Positions 57,512 through 64,000 of a stretch of DNA of 64,000 nt are shown here, one piece after another. A model generated the notes under the pieces. It saw nothing but the letters and a program-made list of their open reading frames with translations. It was not told where the DNA came from and ran no database searches. How positions within the stretch are numbered: the first letter of the stretch is position 1; each line of letters opens with the position of its first letter. Position numbers and translations under genes: made by a program. Source of the stretch: Metabacillus malikii (GTDB lineage: Bacteria; Bacillota; Bacilli; Bacillales; Bacillaceae); contig NZ_JAUSUD010000018.1 in the NCBI RefSeq assembly GCF_030813355.1, positions 35,519 through 99,518 on the forward strand. The letters run 5' to 3'.

Positions 57512-58324
57512 ATGGAAACAAAAGATTGGTTAGAAGGGGAGCTTCTGAAGATTGAAGAGTGGGAGCAGGATCAAAAGGGACTTTGGTTTTGGGAAAAGCT
57601 TGGGAGACTTCCATTTAAATTACTAGATAAACTTACTCCTGCGTTTATCCAAAAGAAAATTGGTGTTTTATTAGATGAACTTGGTCAATATGTACAGACT
57701 GGTGGTCAATATTTAACCCAAGAACAGGTCGTTATGAAAAAGTTACAAAAACATGCACAAACTGATAACTTAGAACTAACTGACGTTGCAACACTTCCAA
57801 TAGAAACAATGGATGCAGTTAGCCAGGATTTAAAGACAAGTCGAAGTCAGGTAGCAACAGTCCAAGGTGCAACAACAGGTTTCGGTGGAGTCTTCACACT
57901 TGCGATTGATATCCCCGTTATCCTTGGTCTTTCCTTAAAAACATTACAAGAGATTGCAATTGCCTACGGGTATGACCCTAAACAACGTGAAGAACGGGTT
58001 TTTATCATTAAATGCCTTCAATTTTCATCTTCGGACGTAGTTGGCAAAGAGGCAATCTTAAACGAATTATCTAGTTATTATAAGCGGGACAAGGAGACAA
58101 ACAAAGAAGTCATTTCACAGCTTCAAGGCTGGCGCGAGGTTGTGTATACATACCGTGACCAGTTTGGCTGGAAGAAGCTATTACAAATGGTTCCGATTGC
58201 AGGAATGGTATTCGGGGCATTGACAAATCGTTCGATGATAAATGACTTATCAGAAGCTGGAATGATGCTTTATCGAAAAAGAAGAATACTAGAAAGGCTA
58301 GAACATAATGAAGAGGCTATCTAA
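57512..58324 (+). CDS. EcsC family protein
   Basis: A 270-residue protein of the EcsC family. Features are the N-terminal WLEGELLKIEEWEQDQKGLWFWEKLGRLP, a central hydrophobic segment with GATTGFGGVFTLAIDIPVILGLSLKTLQEIAIAYGYDP, and a C-terminal hydrophobic segment MVPIAGMVFGALTNRSMI. It is probably membrane-associated. EcsC is named for its link to the EcsAB ABC transporter of B. subtilis, but its role is unknown, and no ecsAB is nearby. The start at 57512 follows AAAGGTAGG. Confidence 0.85.
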   Translation: METKDWLEGELLKIEEWEQDQKGLWFWEKLGRLPFKLLDKLTPAFIQKKIGVLLDELGQYVQTGGQYLTQEQVVMKKLQKHAQTDNLELTDVATLPIETMDAVSQDLKTSRSQVATVQGATTGFGGVFTLAIDIPVILGLSLKTLQEIAIAYGYDPKQREERVFIIKCLQFSSSDVVGKEAILNELSSYYKRDKETNKEVISQLQGWREVVYTYRDQFGWKKLLQMVPIAGMVFGALTNRSMINDLSEAGMMLYRKRRILERLEHNEEAI

Positions 58325-58339
58325 TGAGACAGCCTCTTC
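58310..58339. terminator. Bidirectional terminator between the EcsC-family gene and lipL
   Basis: GAAGAGGCT / AGCCTCTTC stem overlapping the stop codon of the EcsC-family gene and followed by ATTTTATTT. Confidence 0.8.
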
Positions 58340-58399
58340 ATTTTATTTAGGATTACAAGCCATAAAAAAGTTTATAACTCGGTTGAAGGTATATCGCTA

Positions 58400-59254
58400 C
58401 TAATTATCAGCTAATTTTGAAAAGACCTTTTCATTGCGTTCAATCATACGAACAAGGTTCGTCTCAAACAAAAGCTGCTCATCTCCTGTTAATGAAGAAG
58501 GAATTAATTGATTACTATATTGCTTCAATGAGGTTAATAGCTCAAATAATACCGTTTCGATTGTAAAGTGTTCATGTAATAAATCATTTAAGGATGACAT
58601 CGTCTCAGGAATAATCGTTGGAAAGGTAAACTTTGTTTGTTCTCCCTTCAAGGCATGCCGATAAAATTCTCTAATGTGACCTGCCCTTTCTTCGCCACTT
58701 CCTGATACACAAAGATAAATTTGCACTGCAACGCCTCCACGAAGCCGTCGTTGTGAAATACCTGCGAACTTTTTGCCATTAATACTTAAATCATAACTGC
58801 CTGGACAATACGAACCAGTTATTTCACGTGCTTCTACCTTATCGCCATGTTCTTTTAGCATGCTCTTAATTAACTCAACCATCGCATCGTAGCCCCGGTT
58901 AATATCAATTCCTTTCTCAAGGTCAGGCAATATTAACGAAATATTCATGACACCTTTATCAAGAACAACTGCTAAACCGCCTGAGTTTCGAACGATAACG
59001 TGGTAGCCTTTACTTTTTAAATACTCAACCCCATCTTTCAAGTAAGGTAGCTTCGTATCCTGTATACCGAGGACGACCGTATCATGATGAACCCACGTCC
59101 TAGCCGTTGGTGGTGATTCTGACTTTCCTACACTTGCACAGAGAGTATCGTCAATTGCAAAAGATTGCTTTGCTTCAAATTGAGGGCCTAGACTTGATTG
59201 GTCAATTATGCGCCAAATTGGTTGGACCATTAATGAGTTTGTTGCTGTATCCAT
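58400..59254 (-). CDS. lipL: Octanoyl-[GcvH]:protein N-octanoyltransferase LipL
   Basis: Moves octanoyl (lipoyl precursor) from GcvH to E2 subunits of 2-oxoacid dehydrogenases by amidotransfer. The 284-residue protein has the biotin/lipoate ligase fold with [22 protein letters not shown] and the acyl-accepting Cys150 in [24 protein letters not shown], the position used in B. subtilis LipL. The N-terminal start (MDTATN) is kept because AAGGGTG lies about 10 bases upstream; MVQPIW eight codons later lacks a site. It lies next to pta, as in B. subtilis (ywfL). Confidence 0.93.
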   Translation of the reverse strand: MDTATNSLMVQPIWRIIDQSSLGPQFEAKQSFAIDDTLCASVGKSESPPTARTWVHHDTVVLGIQDTKLPYLKDGVEYLKSKGYHVIVRNSGGLAVVLDKGVMNISLILPDLEKGIDINRGYDAMVELIKSMLKEHGDKVEAREITGSYCPGSYDLSINGKKFAGISQRRLRGGVAVQIYLCVSGSGEERAGHIREFYRHALKGEQTKFTFPTIIPETMSSLNDLLHEHFTIETVLFELLTSLKQYSNQLIPSSLTGDEQLLFETNLVRMIERNEKVFSKLADN

Positions 59255-59326
59255 ACTTTACTGTCACCCTTACACATTTTATAGACGTATTATATCAAAG
59301 AAACTTAAAAACATACGAAATATAGC

Positions 59327-59549
59327 AAAAGGCTGTTTTCGTAAACATTGTTGCTTTTAACTGAGTTGCCGTTTGGGTTTGTCTCCGCTACAGTACTCGC
59401 TTTCCGCAGGGTGGGTGGTGAGCCTCCTCAGCGTAAACGCCTGCGGGGTCTCACCTCTCCCACGCATCCCGCAGGAGTCTCGCACTTCCGCTCCAACAAA
59501 CCCTTAAAAAGGTTAGTGCAAAAAGCCACAATCTTTTAGAAAAGAGCCT
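59327..59549. repeat. Composite dispersed element: outer arms plus GC-rich hairpin copy C
   Basis: The GC-rich hairpin core (59371-59505: GTTTGGGTTTGTCTCCGCTA, AGTACTCGCTTTCCGCAGGG, GCAGGAGTCTCGCACTTCCG) is framed by outer arms AAAAGGCTGTTTTCGTAAAC and AAAAAGCCACAATCTTTTAG. The same outer arms frame the decayed copy in the pyrG leader. It is located upstream of lipL. Confidence 0.88.
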
Positions 59550-59552
59550 AGC

Positions 59553-59593
59553 AAAAAGACTCTATTCTTACAGTTGTAAGGAAAGAGTCTTTT
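59553..59593. terminator. Terminator of pta
   Basis: AAAAGACTCT...TCTTACA / TGTAAG...AGAGTCTTTT, a long stem with a 2-3 base loop, downstream of pta on the minus strand and with runs on both sides. Confidence 0.75.
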
Positions 59594-59709
59594 CTATTAC
59601 TACACAATTATTAAAGAATCTGTTTAAAATAGGCAATTGTATTCAACTACAGACAAATAAGTGTGGTTTTCACATACATAATACTAGATGTCGCCTAAGT
59701 TGGTGTTGA

Positions 59710-60678
59710 TTATACTTGTGCAGCAGTAATCAATGCTAATTTATATACATCCTCTGCATTACAACCACGTGATAAGTCGTTAACAGGCTTGTTTAAGCCT
59801 TGTAAGATCGGTCCTACAGCTTCAAAATTTCCTAAGCGCTGTGCAATTTTATAACCGATATTTCCTGCTTCTAAGCTTGGGAATACAAATATATTCGCAT
59901 CACCTTTAATCACTGAATCTGGTGCTTTCTTTTCAGCTACTGATGGAACAAATGCTGCATCAAATTGGAATTCTCCGTCTAATACTAGGTTAGGATTTAA
60001 TTCTCTTGCAATATTTACTGCTTCCGCCACTTTTTCTGTTTCTGGAGATTTTGCAGAACCTTTAGTTGAAAAGCTTAACAATGCAACGCGTGGGTCGATA
60101 TCAAACATTTTTGCTGTTTCAGCACTTGCAATTGCAATTTCAGCTAAATCTTGGCTATCTGGTGCAATATTAATCGCACAATCAGCAAATACATATTTTT
60201 CATCACCACGAACCATAATGAATACACCTGATGTTTTCTTAATTCCTGGTTTTGTTTTAATAATTTGTAACGCTGGTCGCACTGTGTCAGCTGTTGAGTG
60301 AGCTGCACCACTTACTAATCCATGTGCTTTGCCTAGATGAACAAGCATTGTACCAAAATAATTTTCATCTAAAAGGATTTTACGCGCATCCTCTTCTGTT
60401 GCTTTTCCTTTTCTTCTTTCAACAAAAGCTGCTACTAACTCATCCATCTCTGAATATTGACGGGGATCATTCACTTCAATTCCATCTAATGAAAGATTTA
60501 ATTCTGCAGCCTTTTTAGAAATTTCTTCTTGATTTCCAATTAATATCGGTTGTAAAATATGTTCACTCGCTAGTCTATGTACAGCAGTCAAAATTCGCTC
60601 GTCCGTACCTTCTGGAAACACAATCTTAAGTTGTTGTCCGCTCACTTTATCTTTTAATGTCGTAAATAAATCTGACAC
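59710..60678 (-). CDS. pta: Phosphate acetyltransferase
   Basis: Interconverts acetyl-CoA and acetyl phosphate in overflow metabolism. The 322-residue short-form Pta has the conserved stretches LVSGAAHSTADTVRPALQIIKT, GDEKYVFADCAINIAPDSQDLAEIA, LSFSTKGSAKSPETEKV, FVFPSLEAGNIGYKIAQRLG and GPILQGLNKPVNDLSRGC. The length equals the Bacillus enzyme. It is next to lipL and divergent from hemQ, as in B. subtilis. Confidence 0.97.
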   Translation of the reverse strand: MSDLFTTLKDKVSGQQLKIVFPEGTDERILTAVHRLASEHILQPILIGNQEEISKKAAELNLSLDGIEVNDPRQYSEMDELVAAFVERRKGKATEEDARKILLDENYFGTMLVHLGKAHGLVSGAAHSTADTVRPALQIIKTKPGIKKTSGVFIMVRGDEKYVFADCAINIAPDSQDLAEIAIASAETAKMFDIDPRVALLSFSTKGSAKSPETEKVAEAVNIARELNPNLVLDGEFQFDAAFVPSVAEKKAPDSVIKGDANIFVFPSLEAGNIGYKIAQRLGNFEAVGPILQGLNKPVNDLSRGCNAEDVYKLALITAAQV

Positions 60679-60897
60679 AATAAAACCTCCTTGGATTTAA
60701 AAAGAAAATATTCTACTTTAAGCATACTCCACTTACTAGTAAAATCAAACTATTGACTAACAATATAACGCTTACAGTTAAAAGTTTTTACTTTCTAAAT
60801 ATTCACATATTTATGTTAGTCTATTACAGCAAATATTCTTTCCATTCAGCCAAGTGCCTACTCTTATCAATTTCAAAATGTTCAAGCTTTATCCATA

Positions 60898-60925
60898 TTG
60901 GCGATCGGACAAACTATGATATAGT
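60898..60925 (+). promoter_or_regulatory. Putative hemQ promoter
   Basis: TTGGCG (-35, 60898-60903), 16-bp spacer, extended -10 TGATATAGT with hexamer TATAGT (60920-60925), about 45 bp before the hemQ start. Confidence 0.5.
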
Positions 60926-60969
60926 TAACATGTACTAAATTGAACATTACTATTAGGAGTGGATAATAT

Positions 60970-61719
60970 ATGAGTGAAGCAGCACAAACTTTAGATGGCT
61001 GGTATTGTTTGCATGATTTTCGTTCAATTGATTGGTCTGCATGGAAGCTATTAACGAATGAAGAGCGCCAAGAAGCACTACAGGAATTTAATGGACTACT
61101 TGCTAAATGGACAACAACAGAAGCTGAGGAAAAAGGAAGTCATGCAGTTTATTCAATTGTTGGCCAAAAGGCAGATTTCATGATGATGATTTTACGTCCA
61201 ACGATGGATGAATTAAATCAAATTGAACTAGAATTTAACAAAACAAAGCTTGCAGAGTTTACGATTCCTACATATTCATATGTATCTGTTGTGGAACTAA
61301 GCAATTACTTAGCTGGGGAAAGCAATGAAGATCCTTATCAAAATCCACATGTTCGAGCAAGATTATATCCTAAGCTTCCACAATCCCAATATGCTTGTTT
61401 CTATCCTATGGATAAACGCCGTCAAGGAAATGACAACTGGTATTCCTTATCGATGGATGAGCGCCGTGAATTAATGAAAAGTCATGGTTTAATTGGCCGT
61501 TCCTATGCTGGTAAGGTTAAACAAATCATTACTGGTTCTGTCGGCTTTGATGATTATGAGTGGGGTGTCACTCTCTTCTCAGACGACGTTTTACAATTCA
61601 AAAAATTAGTATACGAAATGCGTTTCGATGAAGTAAGTGCTCGATACGGAGAATTTGGTGCATTTTTTGTTGGTACTCATTTAGATGCTGATAAGTTACA
61701 ACCATTCTTCGAAATTTAA
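60970..61719 (+). CDS. hemQ: Coproheme decarboxylase HemQ (ChdC)
   Basis: Catalyses the last step of the coproporphyrin-dependent heme pathway: oxidative decarboxylation of coproheme to heme b. The 249-residue chlorite-dismutase-family protein has the catalytic Tyr145 ([10 protein letters not shown]), heme-proximal His172 ([17 protein letters not shown]) and the substrate loop [13 protein letters not shown], all at canonical positions. The distal Arg of true chlorite dismutases is not in the family position. It starts behind TAGGAGTGG. It is divergent from pta, as in B. subtilis (ywfI). Confidence 0.97.
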   Translation: MSEAAQTLDGWYCLHDFRSIDWSAWKLLTNEERQEALQEFNGLLAKWTTTEAEEKGSHAVYSIVGQKADFMMMILRPTMDELNQIELEFNKTKLAEFTIPTYSYVSVVELSNYLAGESNEDPYQNPHVRARLYPKLPQSQYACFYPMDKRRQGNDNWYSLSMDERRELMKSHGLIGRSYAGKVKQIITGSVGFDDYEWGVTLFSDDVLQFKKLVYEMRFDEVSARYGEFGAFFVGTHLDADKLQPFFEI

Positions 61720-61738
61720 TAAATTTTATCTACTATTT

Positions 61739-61784
61739 AAAGCTGATTTTTTTCAACCACGATGTTGAGGAAATTAGCTTTTTT
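61739..61784 (+). terminator. Terminator of hemQ
   Basis: AAAGCTGATTT...TCAAC pairs with GTTGAGGAAATTAGCTTT and is followed by T residues, 20 bp past the hemQ stop. Confidence 0.7.
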
Positions 61785-61978
61785 CTGTTATACAAAAAAG
61801 TTTTATCCCGAAGTTCTCGTTTTCCGTTACTAGTTTCACACACATAATTGTCACTCATAGTCATAAGTTTCTTTCTCTATACATACCTATAAATGAGCAA
61901 AGATTGAGTAAAGGATTCCCTTTTCATTTTACTACCAGTCAACTGAGAATTTTATTAAAAAGAGGCAGGTGAGGAAAA

Positions 61979-62401
61979 ATGGGGGTTATTCCTTATACAG
62001 AAGAAGATGTTAAATTACTTGCTCGACTATTACGTGCAGAGGGCGAGGGTGATGGTAATCTCGGCATGCTTATGGTCGGAAATACTGGTGTAAATCGTGT
62101 CCGAGCTGGTTGTTTAGATTTTAAAGATATTACAACAATTCGCAAAATGGTGTTTCAATCACCTGGTGGTTTTGAAGCAACTCAAAAAGGTTACTTTTAT
62201 CAACGTGCACGAGAAAACGAAATAAATCTTGCTCGAAAGGTAATCAAAGGTCAAAGGCATCATCCTGCAAGCTTCGCACTATGGTTTTTCAAGCCATCTG
62301 GGACTTGTCCTGCCCAATGGTTCAACCAATGGAACTCAGGTCGATATAAATCACATTGCTTTTATTCTCCCGCTCAATCAGCTTGTCCAGGGGTTTATTA
62401 A
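61979..62401 (+). CDS. cwlJ: Spore cortex-lytic enzyme CwlJ
   Basis: CwlJ degrades spore-cortex muramic lactam peptidoglycan during germination and responds to calcium-dipicolinate. The 140-residue protein is the SleB-like hydrolase domain alone: LLARLLRAEGEGDGNLGMLM with the catalytic Glu, VGNTGVNRVRAGCLDFKDI, FYQRARENEINLARKVIKGQR and FKPSGTCPAQWFNQWNSGRYKSHCFY. There is no signal peptide, as expected for a mother-cell coat-localised enzyme. gerQ, needed for its assembly, follows 17 bp downstream, so they probably form a SigE-type operon; no promoter was located. Confidence 0.95.
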   Translation: MGVIPYTEEDVKLLARLLRAEGEGDGNLGMLMVGNTGVNRVRAGCLDFKDITTIRKMVFQSPGGFEATQKGYFYQRARENEINLARKVIKGQRHHPASFALWFFKPSGTCPAQWFNQWNSGRYKSHCFYSPAQSACPGVY

Positions 62402-62418
62402 TTTAAGGAGGGATACAA

Positions 62419-62922
62419 ATGGCAAATGAAAAGCGTCAAACTCAGCCTCAAACATTCGGATTTAATCCACAAGGTGCTCAAGGTGGTGGACAGCAGCAAC
62501 AAATGATGCAAGGTGTAGGTGGCTTCCAACCTTATGCTACATATCCTTACCCAGGTCAGTTTAGCCAACAACAACCTGGCTTTCCAATGCAAGGTTTTCC
62601 ACCACAGCAACAACCACAACAAGGTGTGGCTCAAAATATCCCAGGTATGCTCCCACTCGAGGAATCATATATTGAAAATATTTTACGTTTAAATCGCGGT
62701 AAAGTTGCAACTGTCTATATGACATTTGAAAATAACCGTGAGTGGAATGCGAAAATATTCAAAGGGGTTATTGAGGCAGCGGGGCGTGACCATTTAATCT
62801 TAAGTGATCCACAAACAGGTATGCGCTATTTACTGCTTATGGTATACCTTGACTATGTGACATTTGACGAGGAGCTTCAATATGACCTTCAATTTAATTT
62901 AGCATCTTATCAACCAAGATAG
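62419..62922 (+). CDS. gerQ: Spore coat protein GerQ
   Basis: A 167-residue coat protein required for CwlJ localisation and cross-linked by transglutaminase (Tgl) during coat maturation. The N-terminal half is Gln/Gly/Pro-rich with few charged residues except N-terminal Lys5, the kind of site Tgl uses. The conserved C-terminal domain begins MLPLEESYIENILRLNRGKV and ends YLDYVTFDEEL. It is slightly shorter than B. subtilis GerQ (181). It lies directly behind cwlJ. A GGAGGGA ribosome site precedes the start. Confidence 0.95.
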   Translation: MANEKRQTQPQTFGFNPQGAQGGGQQQQMMQGVGGFQPYATYPYPGQFSQQQPGFPMQGFPPQQQPQQGVAQNIPGMLPLEESYIENILRLNRGKVATVYMTFENNREWNAKIFKGVIEAAGRDHLILSDPQTGMRYLLLMVYLDYVTFDEELQYDLQFNLASYQPR

Positions 62923-62937
62923 ATTATTCCAAAAAAA

Positions 62938-62986
62938 AATGATGAGTATAGGCCAATGATTGAATTGTTGGCCTGTCCTCATCATT
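62938..62986. terminator. Bidirectional terminator between gerQ and ywdK
   Basis: AATGATGAG..AGGCCAA and TTGGCCT..CTCATCATT form a long stem between convergent genes, reaching the ywdK stop codon. Confidence 0.85.
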
Positions 62987-63356
62987 ATAAATGACGAATT
63001 GCAATATACCCTATAAGGAGCCATCCTCCTAAGAATGACAATCCTCCCAATGGTGTGATTGCACCTAAGACACTAATTTGTGTAACACTTAACACATATA
63101 GGCTTCCTGAGAAAAGAATAATCCCAATAAAAAATAGCCATCCAGCCGCTGTTAATTGCCCGATGTTTCCTAGCTTGTCGATTAAGAAGGCAATAACAAA
63201 TAAACCCCCAGCATGAAACATCTGATACGTAACTCCAGTTTGCCACGTTTTTATGTATTTTTCAGGTATTTTCCCTTCCAATCCATGTGCGCCAAAAGCA
63301 CCTAACGCAACTGCCAAAAATCCATTAATTGCTCCTAAAATCAGAAATAATTTCAC
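62985..63356 (-). CDS. ywdK: DUF423 membrane protein YwdK
   Basis: A 123-residue integral membrane protein with four predicted helices, of the DUF423 family. The signature is GAINGFLAVALGAFGAHGLEGKIPEKYIKTWQTGVTYQMFHA near the N-terminus, with GGLSFLGGWLLIGY near the end. The function is unknown. Position after gerQ matches B. subtilis. Tandem array 3 lies upstream of its start. Confidence 0.93.
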   Translation of the reverse strand: MKLFLILGAINGFLAVALGAFGAHGLEGKIPEKYIKTWQTGVTYQMFHAGGLFVIAFLIDKLGNIGQLTAAGWLFFIGIILFSGSLYVLSVTQISVLGAITPLGGLSFLGGWLLIGYIAIRHL

Positions 63357-63412
63357 TTATCCTACACCTCCTCCACTACCATCATACCCTAGATTGAATG
63401 TCGGTGGAAGTT

Positions 63413-64000
63413 GCGGGACTGTTTAAGACTCAGGAAAAAGAATTGTGGGAAAATAGCAGGATCTTTATTTACCATAGAGGCTGGAAAAATGGAGCAAGGG
63501 GAAATTAGACGTATTCTTATTTACCGCAGGAGCTTGAAATTCGGTTCAAAGGGAAATTAGCTGTGTTTTTATTTACCGGTAAGACTAGAAAATCGGAGCA
63601 GAAGAAAATTAGACATATCCTTATTTACCGCAGGAGCTTGAAATTCGGTCCAAAGGGAAATTAGCTGTGTTTTTATTTACCGGTAGGACTAAAAAAGCGG
63701 AGCAAAGGGGAATTAGACGTATTCTTATTTACCGCAGGAGCTTGAAAATCGGTTCAAAGGGAAATTAGCTGTGTTTTTATTTACCGGTAAGACTAGAAAA
63801 GCGGAGCAAAGGGAAATTAGACGTATTCTTATTTACCGCAACAACTTGTAAATCAGTTCAAAGGGAAATTAGCTGTGTTTTTATTTACCAGTAAGACTAA
63901 AAAAACGGAGCAAAGGGAAATTAGACGTATTCTTATTTACCGCAGGAGCTTGAAAATCAGTTCAAAGGGAAATTAGCTGTGTTTTTATTTACCGGTAAGA
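63413..64000. repeat. Tandem array 3: 52-bp units alternating two types (runs off the window)
   Basis: TTTACC anchors recur at 63468, 63520, 63572, 63624, 63676, 63728, 63780, 63832, 63884, 63936 and 63988, exactly 52 bp apart, with a decayed unit in register at 63416. From 63520 on, unit type A (TTTACCGCAGGAGCTTGAAA ... GCTGTGTTT) alternates strictly with type B (TTTACCGGTAAGACTAGAAA ... GACGTATTC), giving a 104-bp higher-order repeat. Both types share CAAAGGGAAATTAG at the same offset. TTACCGGTAA in type B is a perfect palindrome. The array continues beyond the right edge. Confidence 0.95.

Noticed and set aside
59348..59539. 63-codon frame within element copy C
   Set aside because: It is a product of the GC-rich repeat sequence; such frames are often mis-annotated as hypothetical genes in Bacillaceae.

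Overview
The window comes from a low-GC, endospore-forming Firmicute of the family Bacillaceae. Sporulation and germination genes (spoIIR, racA, spo0F, rsfA, cwlJ, gerQ) lie among housekeeping genes. The backbone follows, gene for gene, the Bacillus subtilis segment that runs from spoIIR-prfA-racA through tdk-rpmE-rho-murAB-fbaA-spo0F-pyrG-rpoE, fadF-ywjE-uvsE, argS-ywiB, speE-speB, pbpG-ywhDCB and ywgA-ywfO-rsfA to lipL-pta-hemQ and gerQ-ywdK. The species cannot be named from the sequence alone. No insertion sequence, prophage, CRISPR array, tRNA or rRNA was recognised.

Layout. 0.1-4.3 kb: spoIIR, prmC-prfA, a VOC protein and racA. 4.3-18.1 kb is an inserted accessory block: a lipoprotein, a 2017-residue wall-anchored protein with lamin-tail and calcineurin-type phosphoesterase domains, and a six-gene ABC-importer operon (binding protein, two permeases, ATPase, TIM-barrel isomerase/epimerase, HAD phosphatase) preceded by a leader terminator. 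18.2-24.1 kb: tdk, a copper-efflux operon (copZ-copA plus a 27-codon ORF) with CsoR-type operators, a 1.3-kb tandem array and rpmE. 24.2-35.9 kb: rho, murA, fbaA, spo0F, ywjG, pyrG with a recognisable reiterative-transcription attenuator, rpoE and fadF with a FadR-type operator. 36.2-41 kb: a cardiolipin-synthase-like gene, uvsE, a MarR regulator with a CPBP protease, and an unknown membrane protein. 41-48 kb: argS-ywiB, a soluble HemAT-like chemoreceptor, a second tandem array and speE-speB. 48.2-63.4 kb: pbpG, ywhD, ywhC, ywhB, a GH8 exo-oligoxylanase, ywgA, ywfO, a DUF1450 gene, rsfA, an EcsC-family gene, lipL, pta, hemQ, cwlJ, gerQ and ywdK. A third tandem array runs off the right edge.

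The most unusual feature is the set of three long intergenic tandem arrays (about 22.2-23.5, 45.0-46.2 and 63.4-64.0 kb). All have a unit of 52 bp, close to five turns of B-DNA, and the register is kept almost without indels although unit sequences vary. Arrays 1 and 3 share two sequence boxes at the same internal offset. Array 2 has an unrelated, hairpin-forming unit, and a single copy of that hairpin sits beside array 1. Array 3 alternates two unit types, giving a 104-bp higher-order repeat. The period is not a multiple of three, so these are not coding repeats, and I know of no function for them.

Other repeats are GGGGACTGTCCCC-type REP-like palindromes and a roughly 130-bp GC-rich hairpin element present as three good and two decayed copies; one decayed copy lies inside the pyrG leader. 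Genes that accompany these neighbours in B. subtilis but are not seen here include glpX, fsa (ywjH), acdA, ywkF and ywfM.
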